Shown: positions 18,603 through 27,810, numbered from the stretch's first letter. The stretch: DNA of 64,000 bases from Gracilibacillus salitolerans (GCF_009650095.1 NZ_CP045915.1:4712001-4776000), one strand, 5' to 3'. A program made the numbers and translations. Notes: generated from the letters alone by a model not told the origin.

Positions 18603-18650
18603 TGGATAACTAATAAAAAGAACAGAATTACAGGTGGACCCCACCAGGTT

Positions 18651-19556
18651 TTAGACTAAAATCATTAATAGTATCGGCAAGGTTATAATACTTAACAACG
18701 TAGTAATTAACGTGACGCTTGAAACGAACCCTGGTCTTGATCCAAACTGCAAGGCATACATAGTTGTATTAGCTGCGGTTGGCATTGCTGCAGTCAGAAT
18801 GAGAATATCCTTCACCATTTCATCCAGTGGTAATGGCAAGGTTAAAAAGAAAGCGATAACTGGAGCGAGTACCAATCGAAACACAACCGCTAAACTGACA
18901 CGTCCAAACTCTAAATCACTAAGTTTAATTTTAGCCAACTGCATTCCTAGCACAATCATAATTGTTGGAATGGTGGCATCGGATACCATATCAATCGCTG
19001 TCATCATTTGCTCATTGATAGTAAAACCGATTAAGTTAAACATAATCCCTAATATAGCACCATACACAATGGGTACTTTGACGACATCTTTTAACGGAGA
19101 GATCTTTACTCTGCGCCCAGATGTACCACCTTTCGCCGCAAAATATATACCGATCGTACACATAATTAAAGTCTGCAATACCATTAAAATAATCGCATAA
19201 TGGAACCCTTCTTCCCCAAACACCAATAACACAAGCGGTGCACCATAATTCCCATTATTCATGAACACAGACGCTAGGATAAAACCACTTTGGACCGGCT
19301 GATCCCATTTTCGAAAATAGCCGGCAACATAACAAAATAGCAAACTGATAATACATAACATTAATAAAAATGCACCTAAATATACATAATCCATATTTAA
19401 ATCATTTTGATAAAATGTTCGAAAAGCCAGAAAAGGTGACATCAAGTATAAGGTCACCGTTGAAATTGGCTTAATATCTACACGCAAAAATTTTATTCCG
19501 ATATATCCAATCGCAAAAATACTAAATATCGGGATTAACACCCCAATAAACTCCAT
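18651..19556 (-). CDS. AEC-family (auxin efflux carrier) transporter
   Basis: A 301-residue membrane protein with about ten hydrophobic segments in two inverted halves, typical of the AEC family in bacteria, whose members move malate, malonate or related anions. The conserved SVFMNNGNYGAPLVL and MPTAANTTMYALQFG segments are present. GGTGAG precedes the ATG. It is followed closely (21 bp) by the upstream MFS gene on the same strand, so the two may be co-transcribed. Substrate unknown. Confidence 0.88.
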   Translation of the reverse strand: MEFIGVLIPIFSIFAIGYIGIKFLRVDIKPISTVTLYLMSPFLAFRTFYQNDLNMDYVYLGAFLLMLCIISLLFCYVAGYFRKWDQPVQSGFILASVFMNNGNYGAPLVLLVFGEEGFHYAIILMVLQTLIMCTIGIYFAAKGGTSGRRVKISPLKDVVKVPIVYGAILGIMFNLIGFTINEQMMTAIDMVSDATIPTIMIVLGMQLAKIKLSDLEFGRVSLAVVFRLVLAPVIAFFLTLPLPLDEMVKDILILTAAMPTAANTTMYALQFGSRPGFVSSVTLITTLLSIITLPILLMILV

Positions 19557-19577
19557 TATTTCTCACCATATTTCGTA

Positions 19578-20729
19578 TTAAGATTTTCCAAAAGGTAACC
19601 AATGATACACAAGCATCATCACGCTTCCCACTGTTGTTAAAATACCCATAAATAAATATAAAGAAGATCCGCCTAGGTTATCCATAATTAAACCACCTAC
19701 GAGTGAGCCAATAATTCCGGACAAACCAAAGAAAGTCGACGCAAATACTAAATGACCTGTTGATTGCAATATTTTTGGTATAAGTCTTGTTACATAATGA
19801 AAAGCTGTTAAATAAAAGACACCAAACGTTAAACCATGCAAAAATTGTAATGCAACAATCAACATCGGATCATCAAATGCCGCATAAAAATACCAACGAA
19901 TAGAATAAAGCAAGCCTGCTCCAATAATAAAAATAAGTGGATGGAATTTACGGAACCATAAACCCGCTGTAGCAAAAACAATAGCTTCACTTGCAACTCC
20001 TGCGAACCAGGCAAAACCAACCATATCTTCTGATCCCCCGAGCGACGCAATGTAAATACCAATGAAACTATCATTGGCACGGTGCGAAATCGTGATAAAT
20101 ACAATCAAGACAAGAAATATAATATAGGGTTTTGTTTTTAGTAAAATTCCGATATCTTTAAATTGAATGGGGGGCGTTTCCACTTTTACGTCTACTAATC
20201 GTGTACTTACTATAAATGCTGCCCCTGCTAATACCAGGTATGGCCATACTATAAACTGAATACCGATACGTGACAAAATTTCGCCGACTAATAAGGAAGA
20301 AGCGGCAAAGCCTATTGATCCCCATGTTCGAATCGCACCAAAAGATACCCCTAACTGATCTGCTCTTCGTTGTGATAAGCTGTCTCCCAACGCCCCAATT
20401 GGAGCTGCAAAGAAAAAGAAGGTTGCTCCAAATGTTAATAATAACGGCAGCGTCCCCATTTGTAAAAAGAAGGCACTACTAATTATCAGTCCTATTAAGC
20501 ATAACATTAGAATTTTCTTTACAGTTTGATGCTTGTCACTCATAAAACCCCAAAATGGTTGCGAAAAAATTGCAACAAAGGGTCCAATCGCCATTACCCA
20601 ACCAATTTCAGTACCGCTCAAGCCTTTAAATTGAAGATATAATGGTAAAAAACTAACTATAATTGTATTTGCTCCATGAAAACAAAATAATAGCATCTTT
20701 AAAGGTATGGTTGATTCTCCTCGTACCAA
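19578..20729 (-). CDS. MFS transporter (YwbF/HcaT-like)
   Basis: About 383 residues with twelve hydrophobic segments. It resembles the MFS_1-like/nucleoside-proton-symporter branch, with SGTEIGWVMAIGPFVAIFSQPFWGFMSD in the first half. I place the start at the TTG at 20729 because GAAGGGAG lies eight bases before it; the frame is open further upstream, but that part has no ribosome site and reads as non-membrane filler. An ATG eleven codons in is an alternative. Substrate unknown. Confidence 0.8.
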   Translation of the reverse strand: MVRGESTIPLKMLLFCFHGANTIIVSFLPLYLQFKGLSGTEIGWVMAIGPFVAIFSQPFWGFMSDKHQTVKKILMLCLIGLIISSAFFLQMGTLPLLLTFGATFFFFAAPIGALGDSLSQRRADQLGVSFGAIRTWGSIGFAASSLLVGEILSRIGIQFIVWPYLVLAGAAFIVSTRLVDVKVETPPIQFKDIGILLKTKPYIIFLVLIVFITISHRANDSFIGIYIASLGGSEDMVGFAWFAGVASEAIVFATAGLWFRKFHPLIFIIGAGLLYSIRWYFYAAFDDPMLIVALQFLHGLTFGVFYLTAFHYVTRLIPKILQSTGHLVFASTFFGLSGIIGSLVGGLIMDNLGGSSLYLFMGILTTVGSVMMLVYHWLPFGKS

Positions 20730-20924
20730 TGGTATGGCTCCCTTCTCTAGTTGTACTAATAACTTCCTATTATAGATTGAAATACAAGTAAATGAAAGGG
20801 AGTTGACTCTAATTTCGTAAAGCAAACGGATGCTGAATATAACTAGCGAAAACTTTCATACGTTTAAAATTTAGAGCGGATTCAACAGAAACCAAGTTTC
20901 ACGCATATAAAAAGTTAAAAAAAA

Positions 20925-20948
20925 GATTAGCCCAGTTAAAGGCTAATC
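20925..20948 (-). terminator. Terminator after the CAP-domain gene
   Basis: Minus-strand GATTAGCC pairs with GGCTAATC across an eight-base loop and is followed by eight T. It begins 10 bp past the stop codon. Confidence 0.85.
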
Positions 20949-20957
20949 CCTGCAAAT

Positions 20958-21701
20958 TTATTTCTTTATAAAAAGTTGGGTCCAATAGTTACCATCAGAA
21001 GTATAGCCGACACCAATATGAGTAACCTCAGGGTCTAACATGTTCTCACGATGCCCTTCACTATCGAGCCAAGCTTGTACGACTTCTTCTGCTGTCTCTT
21101 GGCCAGCAGCAATATTTTCTGAAGCTTTAGTATAATCAATGCCAAACTGTTGTAACATATCAAAAGGAGATCCATAAGTTGGGGAAGTATGAGAAAAATA
21201 ATCATTCTCTGCCATATCTTCTGACTTTTTTTGCGCAGCGTTTCCTAACTCATGATCAAACTTTAAAGATCCAGCACCATTTTCACTGCGAGCCTGATTC
21301 GTTAACTCGACCACTTTTTGTCTTAGTCCATCTAACGAATCTCTATCAAATGATTGCGGCTCTTCATTCTGATCTATATAATCATCATTTTGTTGTTCTG
21401 TTTGCTGGTTATTCTCCGTTGTCTGCTGTCTTTGTTGCGTTGTTTGTTGTTGCTCCTGATCTGCTCCATAGTTACGGTCTTCTTGACCAAACCATCCCCT
21501 CGGGTTAGCATCCTCAAAAATATTTTGCTCTCGCCCAGGGTTAACTGGAACTTCTCCTTGATCTCCTCCGTCATTTTGACCACTAAAACCTACATTCTCT
21601 GGTTGAATATTTTGATCTTCCGGTTCTAAGGAAGACTCGTTACAGCCAACCATCAAACCAATCATTACAATCATGAATAAATATACTATATATTTGTACA
21701 T
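20958..21701 (-). CDS. CAP/SCP-domain lipoprotein (YkwD-like)
   Basis: A 247-residue secreted protein. A hydrophobic signal ends in a lipobox with Cys at about residue 20 (GLMVGC). A long low-complexity Gln/Asn/Glu-rich linker follows (to about residue 120), then a C-terminal CAP domain with FSHTSPTYGSPFDML, ASENIAAGQ and HRENMLDPEVTHIGVGYT. Such proteins sit on the outer membrane face or spore surface; their bacterial role is not settled. The start at 21701 is favoured by GAGGTGA five bases before the ATG; the longer frame starts inside this site. Confidence 0.88.
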   Translation of the reverse strand: MYKYIVYLFMIVMIGLMVGCNESSLEPEDQNIQPENVGFSGQNDGGDQGEVPVNPGREQNIFEDANPRGWFGQEDRNYGADQEQQQTTQQRQQTTENNQQTEQQNDDYIDQNEEPQSFDRDSLDGLRQKVVELTNQARSENGAGSLKFDHELGNAAQKKSEDMAENDYFSHTSPTYGSPFDMLQQFGIDYTKASENIAAGQETAEEVVQAWLDSEGHRENMLDPEVTHIGVGYTSDGNYWTQLFIKK

Positions 21702-21761
21702 ATATATCACCTCAAGGAATTTTTTTGCCCTGTAGGTTTACTATGTACGAAACTTAATTAT

Positions 21762-22745
21762 TTATTCGCTCCATTCACTAAGATTTACAACCCTTTTTTC
21801 ATGAATCGATTTTTGGGCTGCCAATGCGACTTTAAAGGACTTCCAGCCATCCTCATAATCGGAGAGAATTTTAGAGCGATCCCCCGTTTTCACAGCATGG
21901 AGAAAGGCTTCATTTTCTCTTTTATACGGATTTTGTCTAGCTATATATTTCTCTAATTTAGCTTCCGTTTTCTTTTCGATATGACCCATTTGCCATTCAA
22001 CAATCCCCTGATCTGTATAAGCATTAATACCAACCTCACCTATACCACCTGGTAAAACGGATGTATTCGAGATTTGGACTAACAAACCACTTTCTAATGT
22101 TAACGTAAACAATCCTACGTCTGCTACAGTTATAGATGAGTCTCTTTTTGCAGTAACTGCATTACTCTCTTGTGCATAGACAGACTTCACCTCACCAAAT
22201 AAAAAGCGAATTAAATCAACGACATGTGTTGTCTGTTCATTAAATTGTCCTCCTGATTGCGCTTGGTCTTTCCACCAGTACACACCAGGCATAGAGCCCA
22301 TCCATTTTCCCATTACAGTACCGACATCGGCTTCTTTCAGCATTTCTTGAAACCTCTTCACTGTATCAGCATAACGGAAATGGTAGCCGACTGCTGTAAG
22401 ATGATTTTTTTTAATCACTTTTTGCCTTACTTGTTGTACTTTATCTTCATCGACTCCTAACGGTTTTTCTACTAAAAAAGGGACATTGTGTTCAATCAGT
22501 ATTTCTTCATAATTTTCGTGCGCCATTGGAGGGACACAAATATACACGGCATCTAACTGTTCATGAGCAATCATTGTTTCTAAATTCTGATAACCTGTTG
22601 TCTCATAATACTCTGCAGCAAAATGCTCTGCTTTTTCCTGACTCGATCCAACAAATCCTACCACTTTCACATTTTCAATTTCCTGTAAAATTTCCACATG
22701 ATGCCTCGTGAATCTGCCAGTTCCAATAAATCCAACTCGAATCAT
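21762..22745 (-). CDS. Gfo/Idh/MocA-family oxidoreductase
   Basis: A 327-residue NAD(P)-dependent dehydrogenase. The N-terminal Rossmann motif VGFIGTGRFTRHH and the catalytic Lys in VEKPLGVD are intact, followed by the C-terminal alpha/beta domain with QFNEQTTHVVDLIRFLFG. Members oxidise sugar or cyclitol hydroxyls, so the exact substrate cannot be told. The start at 22745 has GAAGGAG eight bases before it. It lies downstream of the MATE gene on the same strand with about 75 bp between. It is more canonical than the three relatives at 58-62 kb. Confidence 0.85.
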   Translation of the reverse strand: MIRVGFIGTGRFTRHHVEILQEIENVKVVGFVGSSQEKAEHFAAEYYETTGYQNLETMIAHEQLDAVYICVPPMAHENYEEILIEHNVPFLVEKPLGVDEDKVQQVRQKVIKKNHLTAVGYHFRYADTVKRFQEMLKEADVGTVMGKWMGSMPGVYWWKDQAQSGGQFNEQTTHVVDLIRFLFGEVKSVYAQESNAVTAKRDSSITVADVGLFTLTLESGLLVQISNTSVLPGGIGEVGINAYTDQGIVEWQMGHIEKKTEAKLEKYIARQNPYKRENEAFLHAVKTGDRSKILSDYEDGWKSFKVALAAQKSIHEKRVVNLSEWSE

Positions 22746-22819
22746 TACATACACTCCTTCTCCAATAGTAAAACGGTTACATTTTCACAAACACATCCTC
22801 CCTTTCCGGAGGACTAACG

Positions 22820-24154
22820 CTAGGAAAAGATACGTTTGTCACGCCATTTGCCAAAGCGATAATATAAAAATGCTATTACACTACTTAACATAAAGCTTAC
22901 ACCAATTCCGTAACCAATGCCATCTTCCCCCATTATTTCAGAAAAAAGATATGCTAACGGATAACGAAGTGCCCAAAAGGAAAGCAGGTTTAAAATTAAC
23001 ACCTGATACATCGCCCCTGACGCCCTTACAATTCCATTCAAGACGAAATTAATCCCTAAAAATGGGTAAAAGAAAGCAATAATTATTAAATATGTAGCAC
23101 CGAATTGAACAGCCGCTTCTTCCTGAATAAATAAGCTGATACCAAATTCGGCAAATAACACAATTATACCGGCAAACAGAAACATAATTACGGTATTGTA
23201 CAGAACACCGTACGTGGCAATTTGTTTGACACGGCCCCATTTGCCTACACCAATATTTTGGCCAGCCATACTGTTAACGGTGGCTCCCAGCGCATGTGCC
23301 GGCAGTAAAAACAGACTGTCTAAGCGCTGAGCTGCACTGTAACCAGCAACAACTGCTTCTCCGTGTGATGTAACAACACTCATAATTGCCGCAGCACCAG
23401 CAGATATAACAGCCATTTGTAAACCGGACGGAATGCCGAGATTTAAAATCAGCTTTACTTCTGACCATAACGGTAACGTTGGCCATTTTAATGGAATTAT
23501 TTTTTTCTTGATTACATAGATAACACCATAAACAAAGGAAAAACCTTGTGATAAAATGGTCGCTATGGCCGCACCTTGTACACCCAGATTAAAAACAGAA
23601 ATAAATAATGGGTCAAGCCCGATATTTAACAGAACGGCAATCGCTACAAATAATAGTGGTGTTTTACTGTCTCCGACAGCACGTAAAGCGGTGCTGATAA
23701 AGTTATAGCCAACTAAAAACAGAATCCCTATCGCATTAATACGCAAGTATGTCATTGCTTCTGGCATCATTGTCTCTGGTGTTCCTAACAATAACAAAAT
23801 GGGCCGCGCAAAAATAAAACCTAATATACCCATGATGATCGCTAAAGTTGACAATGTTACCACAAAAGCATTCACATAGGTTTGGACCCCTTCTTCATTT
23901 CCCTTTCCTTTTTGCTGAGATAGTACAGTTAACGTCGTATTATTAATTCCGATAATAAAGGATAGTACAGTAAAAATAACTGTACCTGATATATTTACCG
24001 CACCTAATGCATTTGCCCCAATTAAATTCCCTACCCACAAGCTGTCAATAAACTGATAAGAGACCTGCAAGAGTTGAGCCAACATAATAGGAGAAGAAAA
24101 ATAAAACAGATCCATCCATATATTCCCACTGGTAAAATCACGGTGTCTACTCAA
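22820..24154 (-). CDS. MATE-family efflux transporter
   Basis: A 444-residue protein with twelve membrane segments arranged as two MatE halves, related to DinF/NorM-type exporters that move cationic drugs or metabolites out using Na+ or H+. The start is taken as the TTG at 24154 because TAGGAGG lies seven bases before it; the longer frame runs into the glycosyltransferase gene. The stop of that gene is only 11 bp upstream, so the two are probably transcribed together. Confidence 0.87.
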   Translation of the reverse strand: MSRHRDFTSGNIWMDLFYFSSPIMLAQLLQVSYQFIDSLWVGNLIGANALGAVNISGTVIFTVLSFIIGINNTTLTVLSQQKGKGNEEGVQTYVNAFVVTLSTLAIIMGILGFIFARPILLLLGTPETMMPEAMTYLRINAIGILFLVGYNFISTALRAVGDSKTPLLFVAIAVLLNIGLDPLFISVFNLGVQGAAIATILSQGFSFVYGVIYVIKKKIIPLKWPTLPLWSEVKLILNLGIPSGLQMAVISAGAAAIMSVVTSHGEAVVAGYSAAQRLDSLFLLPAHALGATVNSMAGQNIGVGKWGRVKQIATYGVLYNTVIMFLFAGIIVLFAEFGISLFIQEEAAVQFGATYLIIIAFFYPFLGINFVLNGIVRASGAMYQVLILNLLSFWALRYPLAYLFSEIMGEDGIGYGIGVSFMLSSVIAFLYYRFGKWRDKRIFS

Positions 24155-24165
24155 GAAACATCCTC

Positions 24166-24978
24166 CTACAAACCAAGTCTTGATACAGGCATCGTCACAC
24201 CATCCCAAATCCGATCACTTGGTGCCTCTCTTTTCTTCACGTCAGGTTCTTCTAATAATAGATAAAAATTTTTAGTAGGTAAATTTCCTAACTGATGTTT
24301 AGCACTAAGCCGGTCCAAATAATAACGCATATTATCAAGTTTTTTTGACTGATTATTCCCTGACTCCGAAAACTCGTATAAGACACTCGCTATCGGTACT
24401 CTTTTAATGCGGTACTTTTCTGCTACCCGTAAAAAGAAATCCCAATCCCAATAGTTACGGACACTTTCATCAAAAAGGCCAATTTCCTTATGTATCGATT
24501 TGTGATACAAACTGCCGGATGGTACATAAGTGGAAAATTTCCTCATAGCTTCGACATCAAAGTGATAAGCAAATATGTGATGATCAATCGGAATTCTCTT
24601 CTCACGGGTTTCCTGATAATTAACAATTTCCACATCAGAATAAACAAGATCAGCATCTCCCATATGCTTGATCATTGTTTCTAAATGTGTTGGTAATGGC
24701 AGATCATCATCATCCATTAACATAATCAAGTCTCCGTTTGCTTTCGCAATCCCCCTATTCCTTGCATATACATGATAACGATTTTCGAGTAAATCGATGA
24801 TGGTTGTATCTAATTCAGGATACAATGCCGCCACATCATTTATTTTTGTTCCGGCATCATTAATTATAATAACTTCAAACTCTTGGTAGGTTTGCTCAAC
24901 AAGAGCTGCTAATAACTCTGCCAACGCTACCCTGCGATTATAGGTTGTAATGATAATTGACACGTTTGGTTTAGACAT
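24166..24978 (-). CDS. GT2-family glycosyltransferase
   Basis: A 270-residue GT-A fold enzyme. The N-terminal VSIIITTYNRRVALAELL, the metal-binding MDDDDLP (DXD type) and the acceptor-side YWDWDFFLRVAEKY segment mark it as an inverting family 2 transferase. It uses a nucleotide sugar to extend a surface glycan or lipid. No membrane anchor is seen. It heads a pair with the MATE gene. Donor and acceptor cannot be inferred. Confidence 0.88.
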   Translation of the reverse strand: MSKPNVSIIITTYNRRVALAELLAALVEQTYQEFEVIIINDAGTKINDVAALYPELDTTIIDLLENRYHVYARNRGIAKANGDLIMLMDDDDLPLPTHLETMIKHMGDADLVYSDVEIVNYQETREKRIPIDHHIFAYHFDVEAMRKFSTYVPSGSLYHKSIHKEIGLFDESVRNYWDWDFFLRVAEKYRIKRVPIASVLYEFSESGNNQSKKLDNMRYYLDRLSAKHQLGNLPTKNFYLLLEEPDVKKREAPSDRIWDGVTMPVSRLGL

Positions 24979-25298
24979 TTGTAAACTCCTTAATAAAATT
25001 CTTTAAAAGTATGTAAACTTTGTTGACATTAGCCATGACAAAGTTAGAATTATGGCATATAGTAAAGACATATTCTACTTCAACACTCTACTTTCTTTAC
25101 TATTTCCTTAATTATATATCAATTTATGATATCAGCGAAATCATCCATTTCATATTAAATATATTTCAAAAATTATACAATTCAGACACAATTCAAATAA
25201 AATGACATGATCCTTTTTTGTATAACATATAACAAAATTGGTAATACTTTTCTTACATTGAATATGCTTATGAATTAAATAAATAGGAGGCTAATCCA
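24979..25298. other. AT-rich divergent intergenic region
   Basis: 320 bp between the minus-strand glycosyltransferase and plus-strand fbpA. Very AT-rich, with a short hairpin ATATCA/TGATAT near 25113-25129 and a possible plus-strand promoter TTGTAT-N18-TAATAC near 25217-25246. I could not find a convincing Fur box. The 61-codon frame here looks like chance. Confidence 0.5.
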
Positions 25299-25523
25299 AT
25301 GGCTTTTTTACGGGAAGCAGTTGAAAAACAAAAAGTGTATCTGATTCAACAGTTGATGGCCAAGGGTATTGTGGACAGGAATAATCAAGAACTTTACAAC
25401 AAACCAATTAGCGAAATTGTCAATGATTATGAAAAATTTTGTCTGGAATTCGAAAAACAAAACGCCCTAAAATTCACTCGTTATAATCCCGAAAGAAAAG
25501 AAGAGAAGCCTGATTTTCATTAG
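25299..25523 (+). CDS. fbpA: Fur-regulated basic protein FbpA-like
   Basis: A 74-residue protein whose first 45 residues match the FbpA family: LREAVEKQKVYLIQQLMAKG followed by an LYxxxISEI-type stretch. In Bacillus subtilis FbpA is a small iron-sparing-response protein, thought to act with the FsrA RNA when Fur is inactive. AATAGGAGG precedes the ATG. The end of the gene forms part of its terminator. No clear Fur site was seen upstream, so the iron link rests on family membership. Confidence 0.8.
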   Translation: MAFLREAVEKQKVYLIQQLMAKGIVDRNNQELYNKPISEIVNDYEKFCLEFEKQNALKFTRYNPERKEEKPDFH

Positions 25524-25533
25524 GCTTCTCTTT
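25502..25533 (+). terminator. Terminator overlapping the fbpA stop codon
   Basis: AAGAGAAGCCT pairs with AGGCTTCTCTT over a 10-nt loop that includes the TAG stop, and TTCTTTTT follows. Confidence 0.85.
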
Positions 25534-25557
25534 CTTTTTATACTTTCGGATAGTATT

Positions 25558-25605
25558 AGAAAACAAAGGCTTGCGCCAGTACTTGGTGATAAGCTAAGTT
25601 TTTCT
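25558..25605 (-). repeat. Element D, copy 1 (terminator-like repeat)
   Basis: Read on the minus strand, directly after the tnrA stop, it contains AGCTTATCACCAAGTACTGG, then GGCGCAAGCC and a T-rich end. A near-identical copy on the plus strand lies at 38251-38301. The GGC-GCAA-GCC hairpin and T-run suggest that it terminates tnrA transcription. Confidence 0.75.
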
Positions 25606-25932
25606 TTATCTTTCTTTTTGAATACCAAATCGAGCATTGATTTCCCCACGCAGTAATTGTTTGCGCATTCTCTTTTCCTTCTTCTTCTCTTCCCTGATCA
25701 TATCTTGTCTTATTTCAAAAGTTTGAACGCCCTCTTCTCGCTTATTGGCAATATCAATTAACAATTCTACATCTGCAAAGGAATATTTTCTATTTCCTTT
25801 CGGAGAACGTTCGGGAAATACTAGCTTTCTTTCTTCATAATACCGAATTTGACGTTCCGATAAACCCGTTAATTCACTTACGACACCAATGGTAATAACT
25901 TTTCGCTCTTTATAGGAAGGACTTTCTGCCAT
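25606..25932 (-). CDS. tnrA: Nitrogen regulator TnrA (MerR family)
   Basis: A 108-residue MerR-type regulator. Residues 12-70 hold the winged helix IGVVSELTGLSERQIRYYEE and the RSPKGNRKYSFADVELLIDIANKREEGVQT segment shared by GlnR and TnrA. The short C-terminus (RKQLLRGEINARFGIQKER) matches the TnrA tail that binds feedback-inhibited glutamine synthetase; GlnR would be longer. TnrA activates nitrogen-scavenging genes when glutamine is scarce. A TnrA box lies upstream, fitting autoactivation. The start at 25932 follows AGGTGG; the longer frame begins at GTG inside this site. Confidence 0.92.
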   Translation of the reverse strand: MAESPSYKERKVITIGVVSELTGLSERQIRYYEERKLVFPERSPKGNRKYSFADVELLIDIANKREEGVQTFEIRQDMIREEKKKEKRMRKQLLRGEINARFGIQKER

Positions 25933-26016
25933 GCAATACACCACCTAATTCCGTATACCGTTGTAAGATGACCTTAATAAGATTATACAGTGACATCCAT
26001 ATATTGCACAAAGTTT

Positions 26017-26033
26017 TGTAAGATAATCTGACA
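26017..26033. promoter_or_regulatory. TnrA box upstream of tnrA
   Basis: TGTAAGATAATCTGACA fits the TnrA/GlnR consensus TGTNA-N7-TNACA exactly. It lies 85-101 bp upstream of the tnrA start, consistent with positive autoregulation as in Bacillus subtilis. Confidence 0.8.
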
Positions 26034-26113
26034 GTAATTATCTTACAAATGCTACTACTAGCTTCAACTACATATTTTCGTTAGTATAGAATAAGTAAGG
26101 AGGATGAACATAG

Positions 26114-26401
26114 ATGGAAATGTCCATTACAAAACCGGCAGCAAAATGGTTTATAAAAGAACTGAATTTAGAAGAAGGCGATGCCATCCGCTTCTTTGCC
26201 AGATATGGCGGATTCGGCGGTGTACATAAAGGGTTTTCTTTGGCGTTGGAAAAGACCGAACCTAACAACCCCGGAGTGGAAGTAACAGAAGAAGGCATTC
26301 ATTTCTTTGTTGAAGAATCCGACATCTGGTACTTTGACGGAAAAAACTTCCATATCAAATACTCGAGAAAATACGACGAAATCGAATACGTCATTAATTA
26401 A
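26114..26401 (+). CDS. HesB/YneR-family protein
   Basis: A 95-residue protein of the HesB-like YneR group: AAKWFIKELNLEEGDAIRFFARYGGFGG and a C-terminal FFVEESDIWYFDG segment. It has no cysteine, so unlike IscA-type members it cannot hold an Fe-S cluster by the usual three-Cys set. AGGAGG precedes the ATG. It is divergent from tnrA and shares its intergenic region. Function unknown. Confidence 0.8.
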   Translation: MEMSITKPAAKWFIKELNLEEGDAIRFFARYGGFGGVHKGFSLALEKTEPNNPGVEVTEEGIHFFVEESDIWYFDGKNFHIKYSRKYDEIEYVIN

Positions 26402-26472
26402 ACTAGGTTATTTCACTCCAATAGGACTGAGAAAGTATTTTGGGGAGATTTTGTCTGGCCAAAATTATTTAA

Positions 26473-26565
26473 AACAAATCATTGTTCATTCCTAGTGGAT
26501 TTGTTGTTTATCTTGATTTATTCAACAAATCTTTCTATATCCCTTGATGATTTGTTGTTTATCTT
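26473..26565. repeat. Alternating inverted 9-mers at ~25-bp spacing
   Basis: AACAAATC (26473), GATTTGTTG (26498), CAACAAATC (26523) and GATTTGTTG (26549) alternate in orientation at 25, 25 and 26 bp. The two forward copies extend to a 17-bp direct repeat (GATTTGTTGTTTATCTT). Neighbouring units can pair in mutually exclusive hairpins. Confidence 0.7.
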
Positions 26566-26599
26566 AGACTATTCCGGCAGTGTCTGGCGCCAATATCAG

Positions 26600-26639
26600 A
26601 AAAAGCCGAGTGCTTATTTTACACTGCACCCGGCTTTTT
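26600..26639. terminator. Bidirectional terminator
   Basis: AAAAAGCCG-A-GTGC pairs with GCAC-C-CGGCTTTTT around an AT-rich loop. It lies between the convergent YneR-like and GH43 genes and has A/T runs on both sides. Confidence 0.85.
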
Positions 26640-26640
26640 A

Positions 26641-27810
26641 TCATTTCAAGGTAATTATTGCTTTTGCTTTATGGTTAGAAAAATCTAATTGATAACCTGG
26701 TTCTCCAAAGTAAGGGAAACCGTCTTTTGTCCAGAATAGGCGTTGAATACGCGCATGTCGGTTATGATCGTATAATGGATTCTCTGTATTAAACCCTTTA
26801 TATGGACGAGCGTGGTAAACTAAAAGTTCGTAGCCATCCTCATCAACACTAAAACTATTATGTCCCGGTCCATACTCGCTCGTGTTATCACTGGATACCA
26901 GCACAGGATCTTTTTCTTTCGTCCAGGAGTCTGGATCTAATAAATCACTGTCTACATCGGCATGTAATAATCCCATCGCATAATTTTCATCTGTAGCACT
27001 CGCAGAAAATCCTATGAAAATTTTTTTATCATTCTTAATCATTGCAGGACCTTCATTGACATCAAAGCCAATTACTTCCCAATCATACTCTGGAATGGAT
27101 AGGAGAACTTGCTTCTTAATCGTCCATGGATTCTCCATTTCAGCGATATAAAGGTTCGAAATTTGATCATTATCCACCTTTTGCGCCCACACTAGATAAC
27201 GTTTGCCTTGATGTTCGAATGTTGTTGCATCAAGAGAGAAACTTTGAAATTCCGTATTAATTTGTCCTTTTTCTACCCATTCACCCTCTAATGGATTTTC
27301 TGCATCACATTCTAATACATACGGACGAATTGCCCAAACATCATCTTTGTCCCCGGCAGCAACATGAATATACCATTTCCCATCAATAAAATGGATCTCT
27401 GGTGCCCAAATATGTTCAGACATTATACCTGATTCATGTTTCCACCAGATCACTTTCTCCTCTGCTTGTGGTAATTCATCAATTGTTTTTGCTCTTCTTA
27501 AGACAACACGGTCATACAATGGGTATGAGCCTGTAAAATAATAGTAACCATCTGTATGCTTATATAAATATGGGTCTGCTCGCTGTTCAATAAAAGGCTT
27601 AGGGTAATCTTTATGTTCCACCTCACCCTCAACCTCAAGGCTTCCTTTATCAAAAAGTTCATTTTTATTAACAGAATCCCAGCTTACATTAAACTCTGCG
27701 GTAATGTTATCATTGAGATCTACTAGTACTTGTTCCGGTAATCGAATATCTTCGCCTTTGGCAATATCGATTTCCACATTATGAATACGCTTTACATCCA
27801 TCTTTGACAT
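26641..27810 (-). CDS. GH43-family arabinosidase/arabinofuranosidase, probably cytoplasmic
   Basis: A 389-residue protein without a signal peptide. An N-terminal ~60-residue beta-rich region (bacterial Ig-like type) precedes a five-bladed GH43 domain. The general-base Asp is in QRADPYLYKHTDGYYYFTG, a further acidic residue in EHIWAPEIHFIDGKWY, and the general acid Glu probably in VNEGPAMIK. GH43 enzymes cleave alpha-L-arabinose or beta-xylose links; the AraR-like box at its promoter favours arabino-oligosaccharides. The start at 27810 has AAAGGA nine bases before; 27801 is also possible. It would supply L-arabinose to araA. Confidence 0.85.
   Translation of the reverse strand: MSKMDVKRIHNVEIDIAKGEDIRLPEQVLVDLNDNITAEFNVSWDSVNKNELFDKGSLEVEGEVEHKDYPKPFIEQRADPYLYKHTDGYYYFTGSYPLYDRVVLRRAKTIDELPQAEEKVIWWKHESGIMSEHIWAPEIHFIDGKWYIHVAAGDKDDVWAIRPYVLECDAENPLEGEWVEKGQINTEFQSFSLDATTFEHQGKRYLVWAQKVDNDQISNLYIAEMENPWTIKKQVLLSIPEYDWEVIGFDVNEGPAMIKNDKKIFIGFSASATDENYAMGLLHADVDSDLLDPDSWTKEKDPVLVSSDNTSEYGPGHNSFSVDEDGYELLVYHARPYKGFNTENPLYDHNRHARIQRLFWTKDGFPYFGEPGYQLDFSNHKAKAIITLK

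Noticed and set aside
22820..24208. Longer N-terminus of the MATE protein
   Set aside because: The extra residues overlap the glycosyltransferase 3' end and are hydrophilic; the TTG at 24154 has a strong ribosome site.
25020..25205. 61-codon plus-strand ORF before fbpA
   Set aside because: AT-rich chance frame without a ribosome site or recognisable protein features.
24979..25298. Fur box before fbpA
   Set aside because: I looked for GATAATGATTATCATTATC-like sequence on both strands and found no acceptable match.
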